Source: Ga0077555 sp964500805 (GTDB lineage: Bacteria > Pseudomonadota > Alphaproteobacteria > Rhizobiales > Hyphomicrobiaceae). From it: a stretch of 64,000 nucleotides of DNA. Every line of letters begins with the position of its first letter. The stretch's first letter is position 1. The notes beneath the pieces are model-generated. The model was not told where the DNA came from. It ran no database searches and worked only from the letters and a program-made list of their open reading frames with translations. Shown one piece after another: positions 25,260-33,099 of this stretch. The stretch lies in NCBI GenBank assembly GCA_964500805.1, contig CAZCQH010000022.1:1-64000 (forward strand). The letters run 5' to 3'. The translations under genes and the position numbers were made by a program.

Positions 25260-26054
25260 ATGTCGACATGGCACATTGTTTTGCTTGGGATCATCGAAGG
25301 TCTGACGGAGTTCCTCCCTGTCTCCTCAACCGGCCATCTGGTGCTTGCCGACAAGTTCTTGGGGCTCACGTCGTCGGGCACGTTCAAGATTCTGATCCAG
25401 CTCGGCGCCATACTGGCCATCGTGACCGTCTACGCGGCGAAACTCCTCCGTATCCTCTTCGACTTGCCGCGCGACCGCCGCACGCAGCTGTTTGTCCTCG
25501 CGGTCATTCTGGCCTTTCTGCCGGCCGCCGTTTTCGGCGCGCTCTTCCATAAGACGATCAAGGGCATCTTTCTCGAGAGCCCGCTGATCGTTTGCATCTC
25601 GTTGATCCTTGGCGGGCTCGTTCTGCTGGCCGTGGACCGCTGGAAGCTCACAGTGCAGCATGACAACGTGATGGACATCCCGCCCAAGACTGCGCTGATG
25701 ATCGGCGCCTTCCAATGCCTGGCGCTCGTCCCTGGTGTCTCTCGGTCCGGCGCCACCATTGTCGGTGCCATGCTGCTCGGCGCCTCCAAGCGCACCGCCG
25801 CCGAGTTCTCGTTCTTCCTCGCCATGCCGACGATGGCCGGCGCCTTCGTCTACGATCTCTACAAGAGCATCGGCGAGATCGACGTTGCGGTCATCAAGTC
25901 CGTGGCCTTGGGCTTCGTCGTCGCCTTCATCACGGGCGTGCTGGTTGTGCGCTTCCTGCTCGACTTCGTGAGCCAGCACGGTTTTGCGCCCTTCGCCTGG
26001 TGGCGCATCATCATTGGCGGCCTCGGCCTCGGCGCACTGCTGGCTCTCGGCTGA
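25260..26054 (+). CDS. uppP: undecaprenyl-diphosphatase
   Basis: Integral membrane phosphatase (BacA) that recycles the undecaprenyl carrier lipid for peptidoglycan synthesis and confers bacitracin tolerance. The 264-residue protein has both catalytic signatures: EGLTEFLPVSSTGHL (about 14-28) and PGVSRSGATIVGAMLLG (about 158-174), among about eight TM segments. Start ATG 25260 (MSTWHIVLLG) fits the family N-terminus. Convergent with the HpaB-type gene across a structured intergenic region. Confidence 0.97.
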   Translation: MSTWHIVLLGIIEGLTEFLPVSSTGHLVLADKFLGLTSSGTFKILIQLGAILAIVTVYAAKLLRILFDLPRDRRTQLFVLAVILAFLPAAVFGALFHKTIKGIFLESPLIVCISLILGGLVLLAVDRWKLTVQHDNVMDIPPKTALMIGAFQCLALVPGVSRSGATIVGAMLLGASKRTAAEFSFFLAMPTMAGAFVYDLYKSIGEIDVAVIKSVALGFVVAFITGVLVVRFLLDFVSQHGFAPFAWWRIIIGGLGLGALLALG

Positions 26055-26485
26055 CCGCACCCAGCTTGAGGCGGCGCGCCGTCTGAGCAGGGCACCCGAG
26101 CCAGTGCACCTCGGAATTAACTGTAACCCACGAATTCCGGGCAAACTTATCCCCACCCCTCTGGGCGGCCTCATACTCGCCTGTTCCGCTGATTGGCGGG
26201 AACAGGCCCAACCGCCCGCTCCCATCCGAGCAGTGGAAGCCCCGCACCCCGCAAGGGTTGCGGGCGCTCTTTGACATCGTGAATAACAACGGACGGTGGA
26301 GAGCCTCCCTCCCGGGTCCGTTTCGACACTTAAGTCCGTGTCGAAACTGCAGGCGGTCGCAGGATGGCGCGTGGGCAAATTCCGGAGCTTGCTCCGCGCC
26401 ATCCGCCCGGGTTCGGGGGGTTGGCCTCTGGCGGCTCGGTCTGACGTCCGCGTACGACCCTCGTCCGGCGCCACACGCGAGGCGC
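26055..26485. other. convergent intergenic region with structured-RNA candidate
   Basis: 431 bp between two gene 3' ends with no plausible protein gene. It contains an rRNA-leader-like boxA and at least four perfect inverted repeats between 26179 and 26404 (listed separately). Because both flanking genes end here, the region needs its own promoter if it is transcribed. No 16S, tRNA or other named RNA sequence is recognisable. Confidence 0.6.
26179..26404 (+). ncRNA. candidate structured RNA: boxA plus four perfect hairpins
   Basis: Hairpin 1: GCCTGTTCC 26179-26187 with GGAACAGGC 26199-26207. Hairpin 2: CCCGCAA 26248-26254 with TTGCGGG 26258-26264. Then GCGCTCTTTGACA (26264-26276), which matches the boxA antitermination element found before 16S genes in Rhizobiales, and the following GTGAATAA is also leader-like. 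Hairpin 3: GTTTCGACAC 26320-26329 with GTGTCGAAAC 26338-26347. Hairpin 4: GGATGGCGCG 26362-26371 with CGCGCCATCC 26395-26404, enclosing GGAGC-TT-GCTCC. The class is unknown; an rRNA-leader remnant or an independent small RNA are both possible. Confidence 0.4.
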
Positions 26486-28039
26486 CTAACCCTTCCCGAT
26501 AGCGCTCGCGTCGCTGGTGTCGACGTAGGCCGGATCGAGCCAGCCGTTCTCGTCGTAATCGGCCATGCACTTTTCCGCGAATTCCTGCAGGGCCTGGTAG
26601 GTGCCATTGCCCTGCGCCACCTGCAGGGGAAAGAGACGGATCAGCTCGTAGTTGCCGGCGTAATTGATTTCGTAAAGTTCGTGCCGCGCTCCGAACTCCG
26701 TGCCGATTGCATCCCACAAGAGCTTCATCGTCTTGATGCGCTCCTTGTAGTCGATGCCGTAGGAGCCGCGCACGAAGCGCGCGAGATATTTGGAGATTTC
26801 GGGGTTCTTCAGGTCGTTCACGTGGCTCGGCAGGTAGATCAGACCTGACGCCACGATTTGCTCGACGATGCGGCGGACCGCTGGATAGGCCTCGGTCGCG
26901 AACAGCCGATAGGCGGTCGACGCCCTGAGCTGCGGCAGCACGGCTCCGTCGACCCAGGGATCGGGCTGGCTGATCATCGCGTCGGAGAGCGACCAGAAGA
27001 GGTTCCGCCAGCCGATCACCTCTCCGATCTTCGCCTGCGTCGCCCGGTTGGCATCCGCGCCCGTCGCACGGCACGCCTTGATCAGCAAGCCGGTGATGAA
27101 GTCGAGCTTCACCGCCAGCCGTGTGCAGCCCTGCAGCGTGAACCCGTTGACGAAACCGGACTTGGGATAGAACTGCTTCAGCTTATCGACATCGCGGTGG
27201 ATCAGCACGTTCTCCCAGGGGATGAATGCATTGTCGAACAGGATGATCGCATCGTTCTCGTCGTAGCGGCTCGACAGCGGGTAGTCGAACGGCGAACCTG
27301 TAGCCGCAGCCGAACGCTCGTAAGACTGTCGGCAGATCAGCTTCACGCCCGGTGTGTCCATCGGCGCGATGAACATCACCACCATCGACGGGTCGTTGAT
27401 CTCCTGCGCCATGTTCTGGCCGAGGAAATTGTAGTGCGTCAGCGCGGAGCCCGTTGCCACGACCTTGGCACCGGACACGTAGATGCCGGCATCGGTCTCC
27501 TTCTGGATCGTGATGTAGACATCCTTCACTTCGTCAGCCGCCTTGTGCCGGTCGATCGGTGGATTGATCAGCGCGTGGTTCAGGAACAGCACCGCATCCT
27601 GCGCGCGTTTGTGCCAGGCGCGCGCATTGTCGGCGAACTTGCCATAAAACTGCGCATTGGCGCCGAGTGTGTTCATGAACGCGGCTTTGTAGTCGGGGCT
27701 GCGGCCCATCCATCCGTAGGTCATGCGCGCCCACTCGGCGATTGCGTCGCGCTGGCCGATCAGGTCCTCCCGCGAGCGGGCAACTTTGAAGAACTTGTGT
27801 GTATAGCCGCCGTTGCCGGTGTCGGTTGGCGTTGTCAGGACTGCTTTGCTTTTCTCGTCGTGCAGCGCATCGTACATCTTGGCGATGGAGCGGGCGGCAT
27901 TGCGCAGCGCGGGGTGCGCAGTCACGTCCTTGATCCGCTCTCCGTAGATGTAGACCTCGCGGCCGTCCTTCAGCGATTCGAGGAACTCTTTCCCGGTGAA
28001 TGGACGCTTCTTGCCCTTGAGCAGTTCTTCCGGAGCCAT
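26486..28039 (-). CDS. HpaB-family flavin-dependent monooxygenase / 4-hydroxybutyryl-CoA dehydratase-like
   Basis: A 517-residue acyl-CoA-dehydrogenase-fold protein of the HpaB/PvcC/4-BUDH family, most similar in pattern to the large component of FADH2-dependent 4-hydroxyphenylacetate 3-monooxygenase. Visible: GKEFLESLKDGREVYIYGERI near the start, PDYKAAFMNTLGAN, the FNxAxIPWEN-type segment LFDNAFIPWENVLIHRD, and C-terminal KLLWDAIGTEFGARHELYEINYAG. The reductase partner (HpaC) is not nearby. The divergent tautomerase and SMP-30 lactonase genes fit an aromatic or phenolic catabolic locus. The exact substrate is not readable. Confidence 0.88.
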   Translation of the reverse strand: MAPEELLKGKKRPFTGKEFLESLKDGREVYIYGERIKDVTAHPALRNAARSIAKMYDALHDEKSKAVLTTPTDTGNGGYTHKFFKVARSREDLIGQRDAIAEWARMTYGWMGRSPDYKAAFMNTLGANAQFYGKFADNARAWHKRAQDAVLFLNHALINPPIDRHKAADEVKDVYITIQKETDAGIYVSGAKVVATGSALTHYNFLGQNMAQEINDPSMVVMFIAPMDTPGVKLICRQSYERSAAATGSPFDYPLSSRYDENDAIILFDNAFIPWENVLIHRDVDKLKQFYPKSGFVNGFTLQGCTRLAVKLDFITGLLIKACRATGADANRATQAKIGEVIGWRNLFWSLSDAMISQPDPWVDGAVLPQLRASTAYRLFATEAYPAVRRIVEQIVASGLIYLPSHVNDLKNPEISKYLARFVRGSYGIDYKERIKTMKLLWDAIGTEFGARHELYEINYAGNYELIRLFPLQVAQGNGTYQALQEFAEKCMADYDENGWLDPAYVDTSDASAIGKG

Positions 28040-28116
28040 TTCACTTTTCCTGCGCTCGATTTCGGCGGATGATGCATTGATAGCCTACTTTCAGAAGCTT
28101 ACCCAAGGAGTCCATC

Positions 28117-28314
28117 ATGCCATTCGTCAATATCCGGATCCTCGAAGGGCATTCGCAGGAACGCAAGGACGAAATGGCGCGCCGCATTACCGAGACCATC
28201 ACCGACGTCACCAAATTGCCGAAGGAGGCCGTGTGGGTGGTATTCGAGGATGTAAGATCCACTGACTGGTTCGTCGGCGAACGCAGCGTCCACAAGATTC
28301 AGGGTGGGAAATAG
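28117..28314 (+). CDS. 4-oxalocrotonate tautomerase-family protein
   Basis: A 65-residue tautomerase with the catalytic N-terminal proline exposed after Met removal (MPFVNIRILEGHS) and the helix QERKDEMARRITETITDVTKLP typical of 4-OT. It interconverts enol and keto acids in meta-cleavage pathways, or acts on other 2-oxo acids. Two bases separate its stop from the SMP-30 gene, so they are co-transcribed and divergent from the HpaB-type gene. Confidence 0.92.
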   Translation: MPFVNIRILEGHSQERKDEMARRITETITDVTKLPKEAVWVVFEDVRSTDWFVGERSVHKIQGGK

Positions 28315-28316
28315 CC

Positions 28317-29216
28317 ATGGCCGGATCCGAAGTATGCGAGATCCGAGATCCCGCGTTTCGTGAGGTCGTCGGCGATGGCGTTGCGTTCGAGAAGCTCGGC
28401 ACCGGTTTCCTATTCACTGAGGGGCCGGTTTGGCATCCGGTGCACCGGCACCTGACTTTCTCGGACATGCCAGGCGACATCATGCGGAGATGGACAGCAA
28501 GTGGCGGCATTGTCACCTTCCGCCAACCCTGCGCCAAGTCTAACGGGCTTGTCTACGATAAGCAGGGGCGCTTGCTCATTTGCGAGCACGCGACAAGCCG
28601 CGTAACCCGCCTGGAAGCGGACGGGAGCACTACCGTGCTCGCAAGCCATTGGCACGGCCGGGAGCTCAATAGCCCGAACGACATCGTCGTGCGCAACGAT
28701 GGCGCCATCTACTTCTCCGACCCGACCTATGGCCGCGCCGAGTACTACGGTGTTCCGCGCGACAAGCAGCTCGACTTCCAGGGCGTCTATCGCCTCGACC
28801 CCACGGATGGATCTCTGGCACTGCTGGCGAACGATTTCGGACAGCCGAACGGACTGTGCTTCTCGCTCGATGAGCAGCGGCTTTTCATCAATGATACCGA
28901 CCGGCAGCACATTCGTGTGTTCGATGTTGCTCGAGATGGTTCGCTTGCGAACGGCCGCGTCTGGGCCGAGACGCGGGGCGAGGACCCGGGTGCGCCGGAT
29001 GGCATGAAAATCGATGCCTCGGGCAACGTCTACTGCTGTGGGCCTGGTGGCATTCACGTGTTCGCGCCAGACGCTCGGTGCCTCGGTGTGATCAGGGTGC
29101 CTGAGTACACCGCAAACTTCTGCTGGGGCGATGCCGACTATCGCTCGCTATACATCACGGCAGCGACGTCTCTCTATCGCATGCGCACCAGCATACCGGG
29201 CCGCCCGCTGTATTGA
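28317..29216 (+). CDS. SMP-30/gluconolactonase family protein
   Basis: A 299-residue six-bladed beta-propeller lactonase. Family features: FTEGPVWHP with the metal-ligand Glu, the blade motif ELNSPNDIVVRNDGAIYFSDPTYG with the metal-ligand Asn, FGQPNGLCFS, and GAPDGMKIDASGNVYCCGPGGIHVF containing the conserved PDG acid. It would hydrolyse a sugar- or acid-derived lactone using a divalent metal. Operonic with the tautomerase (2-bp gap), consistent with a catabolic pathway producing a lactone or enol intermediate. Confidence 0.92.
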   Translation: MAGSEVCEIRDPAFREVVGDGVAFEKLGTGFLFTEGPVWHPVHRHLTFSDMPGDIMRRWTASGGIVTFRQPCAKSNGLVYDKQGRLLICEHATSRVTRLEADGSTTVLASHWHGRELNSPNDIVVRNDGAIYFSDPTYGRAEYYGVPRDKQLDFQGVYRLDPTDGSLALLANDFGQPNGLCFSLDEQRLFINDTDRQHIRVFDVARDGSLANGRVWAETRGEDPGAPDGMKIDASGNVYCCGPGGIHVFAPDARCLGVIRVPEYTANFCWGDADYRSLYITAATSLYRMRTSIPGRPLY

Positions 29217-29284
29217 GCAGCACGCGAATGCAAAAGTGTGCCGCCGGACACCGACGTGGTGCCTTTGGTCACCTACTTCGCCCA

Positions 29285-30034
29285 TCAAATGAAGTGCATG
29301 CCGCCATTGACTTCGATGGTCTGTCCCGTCGTATACGCGCCGTCAGGCTTGCATAGCATGGTGATCACGTGCGCAATCTCGTCCGGCGACCCCTTGCGCC
29401 CGACCGGAATGTTGTGCGTATCGCTGCGGCCCGGAAGCACTCCGGCAGCGGCACCGCGCACCGTGTCGATCAAACCTGGCGACACGTTGTTGACCGTGAT
29501 GCCGTGCGGCGCCAGCTCGACGGCGAGCGCGCGCGACATGCCGATCATTCCAGCTTTGGCCGCCGATACGTGCGCACGCCCTGCAGTGCCCAGGAACATC
29601 GAAATGCCGGTCAGATTGACGATGCGCCCCCACTTGTTGGCGATCATGTGCGGCGCGGCGTTGAGCGTGCACAGGAATGCGCAGTCGAGGCTTGAGCCCA
29701 GCACCTCGCGCCACTCCGCGTAGGTGAGCTTGGTGATCGGCGTGTTGCGGCGGACGGCGGCGTTGTTGATCAGAATATCGATCTTGCCGAAGCGCGTCAC
29801 AGTCGCCTCGATCAGGCTTTTGGCGCCCGCCTCTGTTGAGAGATCGGCAAGGTGGCCATCGGCCTGCGCTCCCGCCATGTTGAGCAGCGATTTCGTCTCC
29901 TCGACGCCCTCACGGTTGGTCTTGGCGTGAACCATGACCGAGCAGCCTTCTCGCGCCAGCATCAGCGCCGTGGCGCGCCCGATGTTGGCCGCCGATCCAG
30001 TAATGACCGCAACGCGGCCGGAGAGAGTGGTCAT
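29285..30034 (-). CDS. SDR-family protein with Val at the catalytic Tyr position
   Basis: A 249-residue SDR with TGSAANIG (12-19), INNAAVRR and the C-terminal GQTIEVNGGMHF. In the active-site loop it reads GRAHVSAAKAG: the Lys is kept, but the residue four before it, normally Tyr, is Val, with a His just before. Related SDRs with this pattern exist, so it may be a functional variant rather than a damaged gene. ATG 30034 (MTTLSGRVAV) places the Rossmann strand correctly. It follows the M20 peptidase gene by 87 bp on the same strand and is probably co-transcribed. Confidence 0.88.
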   Translation of the reverse strand: MTTLSGRVAVITGSAANIGRATALMLAREGCSVMVHAKTNREGVEETKSLLNMAGAQADGHLADLSTEAGAKSLIEATVTRFGKIDILINNAAVRRNTPITKLTYAEWREVLGSSLDCAFLCTLNAAPHMIANKWGRIVNLTGISMFLGTAGRAHVSAAKAGMIGMSRALAVELAPHGITVNNVSPGLIDTVRGAAAGVLPGRSDTHNIPVGRKGSPDEIAHVITMLCKPDGAYTTGQTIEVNGGMHFI

Positions 30035-30121
30035 GCGGGAGCCCTTTTTCTGGGTCTGGCCCTGGGCCTGACACCTTGTGCGATCTTGCAAAGTTGTGGC
30101 GATCCTGAGTGCGGACGACCT

Positions 30122-31309
30122 CTAGACTTGAACCGGCAGCCTTGAAATCGCCAGCGCGAGCGCCTGAGCCCGCGGCACGATCGAGTCGATCTCGAGATAC
30201 TCCTCCGGCGTATGTGCGTTGCCGCCGACCGGACCGACGGCGCAGATGGTCGGACAGCCAACGCCGGCAGTAAGGCCCGAATCCGCGCAACCTCCGCTGA
30301 ACTCTCCCTTCACTGTGAGTCCCGCGTCGGCAGCTGCGCTGGCGTATGTCTCGAACAGCTGGTTGCTGTCGGCCGATTGCGTCAGCGGCAAGAACTCGCC
30401 CAGGATCTCGACCGTCGCCGTCGTGCCTTTGACGGTCGCTGTGTCGATAATCTTCTGGATCGCTTCCAGTGCGTATGCGCGATCCGCTGGCTTCACGTAG
30501 CGCAGATCGATTCGGCCCTCCGCCTGCGGCGCTGTCGTGTTCACTGATTGCCCGCCCGAGACGAGGCCCACATTCAAAGTGATGCCGCGCGGCAAATCGG
30601 TCAGCGCATGAATGGCAACGATCTTATGCGCAATCTCGCCGATTGCCGAAATGCCCTTCTCGAAGTTGCCGCCGGAGTGCGCCGCTTTGCCAGTCACATT
30701 CATTTTCAGGAAGATGCCGCCCTTGCGTCCCGTTACGACATTCCCGGTCGGGCGGCCGGGCTCGGAGTTGAAGACGCAGCGAGCCTCTCTCGCGACACGC
30801 TCGATGACTGGGCGCGATGATGGCGATGCGATCTCCTCGTCCGACGTGATGAGTCCGGCGAGCGGAGCAGGCGCGCCTCCGAACCGCTTGAAGGCCTCCA
30901 GTACGAACGCGTTCATGACCAGGCCCGACTTCATGTCGACCACACCCGGCCCATAGGCGCGCCCGTTCTCGACCCTGAAGCGCCGCCGTGCCACCTCGCC
31001 TTTCGGGAACACGGTGTCGCGATGCCCCATCAGCACGACCGGCTTCTCGTTTGAAGGTGTATCGTCGAGTCGGATGTGGATCGCGTTGCCGAACGTTTCA
31101 TGCGGCTCCACCTGTGTAAGCAAGCCGCGCTCGTTGAAGTGCCGAATGAACCGGTCGCCCACGGCATCGACGCCGCCCTTGTCGTAGCTCCCGCTGTCGA
31201 TGTTCACGACCTCCTCGATGAGATCGATCATGGCCTGCCGGCTGTGGGCCAGCCAATCGCAGATCTTGGCCTCGTGAGGCTTCAATTTGGATGAGTCGAG
31301 GCCTGCCAT
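30122..31309 (-). CDS. M20-family metallopeptidase (carboxypeptidase G2/ArgE-like)
   Basis: A 395-residue di-zinc exopeptidase. Metal and catalytic residues are visible: MGHRDTVF (His96, Asp98), GPGVVDMKSG (bridging Asp125), TSDEEI (general base Glu158 and metal Glu159), EPGR further on, and a C-terminal His in GNAHTPEEY. A dimerisation/lid domain (about 195-300, GGIFLKMNVTGKAAHSGG) interrupts the catalytic domain. The pattern fits glutamate carboxypeptidases that release C-terminal Glu from folate- or amide-type compounds. No signal peptide, so cytoplasmic. Likely operon with the SDR downstream. Confidence 0.9.
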   Translation of the reverse strand: MAGLDSSKLKPHEAKICDWLAHSRQAMIDLIEEVVNIDSGSYDKGGVDAVGDRFIRHFNERGLLTQVEPHETFGNAIHIRLDDTPSNEKPVVLMGHRDTVFPKGEVARRRFRVENGRAYGPGVVDMKSGLVMNAFVLEAFKRFGGAPAPLAGLITSDEEIASPSSRPVIERVAREARCVFNSEPGRPTGNVVTGRKGGIFLKMNVTGKAAHSGGNFEKGISAIGEIAHKIVAIHALTDLPRGITLNVGLVSGGQSVNTTAPQAEGRIDLRYVKPADRAYALEAIQKIIDTATVKGTTATVEILGEFLPLTQSADSNQLFETYASAAADAGLTVKGEFSGGCADSGLTAGVGCPTICAVGPVGGNAHTPEEYLEIDSIVPRAQALALAISRLPVQV

Positions 31310-31557
31310 GGCGCGTTCTGTGTCCTTGTGAGCGTTGGGATGGGGGTGGCGGCATTAAATGGGGCCGCCCAACTTAAGTCCAGATGACGCAGGCCTTGGC
31401 AGGGCCGTCCACTATCCCCAGATGGAGCATTGCGTCCGCTGTGGGCGGCCCGCAACGGCCTGTGCTGCCGCGCCGCAGCGAATTTTGTTGCATTGCATCA
31501 AAAAATGCTGCATATGCTTTGTAACAGGTTCCCGATGAAGACCGAAGCGAGTGTGCG

Positions 31558-31779
31558 ATGAGCAAGACGAAGATCAAGAACAAGACCCTGGCGGATCTCG
31601 ACGCCAACGACTGCCGTTGGCCCATTGGCGATCCGCGCCATGCGGACTTCCATTTCTGCGGTGCCCAGAAGCTGCTCGGGCGTCCGTACTGTGCCCAGCA
31701 CTGGCAAATGTCGTTCGAGCCGCGCAAGCCCCGCGAGAAAGCCGCTCCCCCGGTGCAGCTGGTCCTCAAGGCCGCTTGA
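31558..31779 (+). CDS. GcrA-like protein lacking the N-terminal DNA-binding domain
   Basis: A 73-residue protein matching only the C-terminal part of GcrA, the alphaproteobacterial sigma70-associated cell-cycle regulator: NDCRWPIGDPRHADFHFCG and GRPYCAQHW. The Cys19, Cys34, Cys45, His48 set resembles a zinc site. Full-length GcrA is about 170 residues with an N-terminal HTH; that HTH is absent and the 248 bp upstream do not encode it in frame. The Lys-rich start (MSKTKIKNKT) is different. It could contact RNA polymerase without binding DNA. Alone in its unit, divergent from the M20 gene. Confidence 0.85.
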   Translation: MSKTKIKNKTLADLDANDCRWPIGDPRHADFHFCGAQKLLGRPYCAQHWQMSFEPRKPREKAAPPVQLVLKAA

Positions 31780-31968
31780 TCACGCGCGCGTCCCTGAGTT
31801 CCGCAATGGCAAGGCGTCGCACCCTGCGGCGCCTTTGTTTTTTCCCTTATGCGGCGTGAGGTCTGGTCCACAACCCTGGACAACTCTGCGAGCGCCAGTG
31901 CATATCCGAAGCGGGGACATTGGAATCCAGAGCGACTTCGGTCGAAGCGCAGGGTAGGTCGAGCACGC

Positions 31969-32367
31969 ATGGGCATTTTCAGCGAGATCTTCAGCTGGTG
32001 GGGCGGCAATACCTGGTCCAACCGTATCTATACGGCACTGCGCGGCCGCTTGGTCGGCACCGACGCGGAAGGAAATCGCTACTACGTCCAGAGCCGGGGG
32101 GTAGGCCCGCTTGGCGTTCCTCGCCGCTGGGTCATTTTCAAGAATTACGCTGAGGCATCGAAGATCCCGCCGGAGTGGCACGGCTGGATGCACTATACGG
32201 TCGACTCACCGCCGACTGAGGAAAACTACCAGCCGCGGCCTTGGCAGAAGCCCCATCGCGAGAATATGACCGGTACGGCCGAAGCTTACCGCCCGCAGGG
32301 TTCGATTTTGGTCGCGGGGAGACGGCCTCAGGCAACGGGCGACTATCAAGCCTGGAAACCCGAATGA
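31969..32367 (+). CDS. NDUFA12-type NADH:ubiquinone oxidoreductase accessory subunit
   Basis: A 132-residue homologue of mitochondrial complex I subunit NDUFA12 (B17.2), found in alphaproteobacterial complex I. Diagnostic segments are LRGRLVGTDAEGNRYY, RRWVIFKNYAEASKIPPEWHGWMHY and the proline-rich end AEAYRPQGSIL. It would bind the peripheral arm of complex I at the cytoplasmic membrane. ATG 31969 begins the conserved MGIFSEIFSWWGGNTW. The DUF2155 gene follows 123 bp later, a conserved pairing in this class. Confidence 0.95.
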   Translation: MGIFSEIFSWWGGNTWSNRIYTALRGRLVGTDAEGNRYYVQSRGVGPLGVPRRWVIFKNYAEASKIPPEWHGWMHYTVDSPPTEENYQPRPWQKPHRENMTGTAEAYRPQGSILVAGRRPQATGDYQAWKPE

Positions 32368-32490
32368 ACACGGATGCGATCGTGCCTTGGTCACGCTGAC
32401 GCCGCTTTTCCGGCCAAGGGTATCGCTCGCGTCCTGTTTGGTTCGAGCCTAGACGCGCGTTCTGACGCCAGGGGGCATTGCTGGTACTGT

Positions 32491-33081
32491 ATGCTGGTTC
32501 GGCAGAACAACACCGCTTCGCTCGGATGCCGAGCCGCCATCGCACTTTTCGGCGCGGCGCTCCTCGTCACCGCTAGTGTACCGGCTGCGGCTCAGCGCAT
32601 CGAGAACGGAGTCGCGGTTTTTGCTGCCCTCGACAAGGTTACGGCGCGGATATCCAAGCTGGAGGTCAAGCTCGGTGAGACGGCGAAGTTTGGCGCCTTG
32701 AAGATCGTTGCTCGAGCCTGCTACTCGCGCTCGCCGACCGAACCACCCAAAACGACGTCGTTCGTCGAAGTGCAAGAGACGTTGCTTGACGGCAAGGAGC
32801 AACGCATCTTCTCCGGCTGGATGTTTGCCGAGAGCCCCGGCCTCAATGCTCTCGAGCACCCGGTCTTCGATCTCTGGCTGACCGAGTGTTCGACGCCCGT
32901 TAGAGCCTCAAGCCAGAAAGGCGCGCCGCCGGCGGCCGCTGCTGCGCCTCCGCCGGGGACGCCTCCCGCCAAGGGCCGTCAGCAGCCTGCAGCCGGTGCT
33001 GTGCCGGCTCCAAGTCAACCCTGGTCGGCAAACGCGCCCGATGATGAGCCGCTCGCGCCGCGCCGGCGCCCGCCGCGCTGA
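32491..33081 (+). CDS. DUF2155 periplasmic protein
   Basis: A 196-residue exported protein. A signal peptide (about 1-32, CRAAIALFGAALLVTASVPAAAQ) precedes the DUF2155 core: FAALDKVTARISKLEVKLGE, ACYSRSPTEPP, VQETLLDGKEQRIFSGWMFAESPGLNALEHPVFDLWLTEC. The two Cys probably form a disulfide. The C-terminal 50 residues are a Pro/Ala-rich tail ending in Arg-rich PRRRPPR. Function unknown; the linkage with the NDUFA12 gene is conserved in alphaproteobacteria. ATG 32491 starts the signal peptide. Confidence 0.9.
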   Translation: MLVRQNNTASLGCRAAIALFGAALLVTASVPAAAQRIENGVAVFAALDKVTARISKLEVKLGETAKFGALKIVARACYSRSPTEPPKTTSFVEVQETLLDGKEQRIFSGWMFAESPGLNALEHPVFDLWLTECSTPVRASSQKGAPPAAAAAPPPGTPPAKGRQQPAAGAVPAPSQPWSANAPDDEPLAPRRRPPR

Positions 33082-33099
33082 TAACCGCGCCTCACTGCT

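Noticed and set aside
26144..26156. Second DnaA box (TTATCCCCA)
   Set aside because: One mismatch, isolated, and in a convergent intergenic region.
25326..27074. 582-codon minus-strand open frame across uppP and hpaB
   Set aside because: It overlaps well-supported genes out of frame and has no family resemblance.
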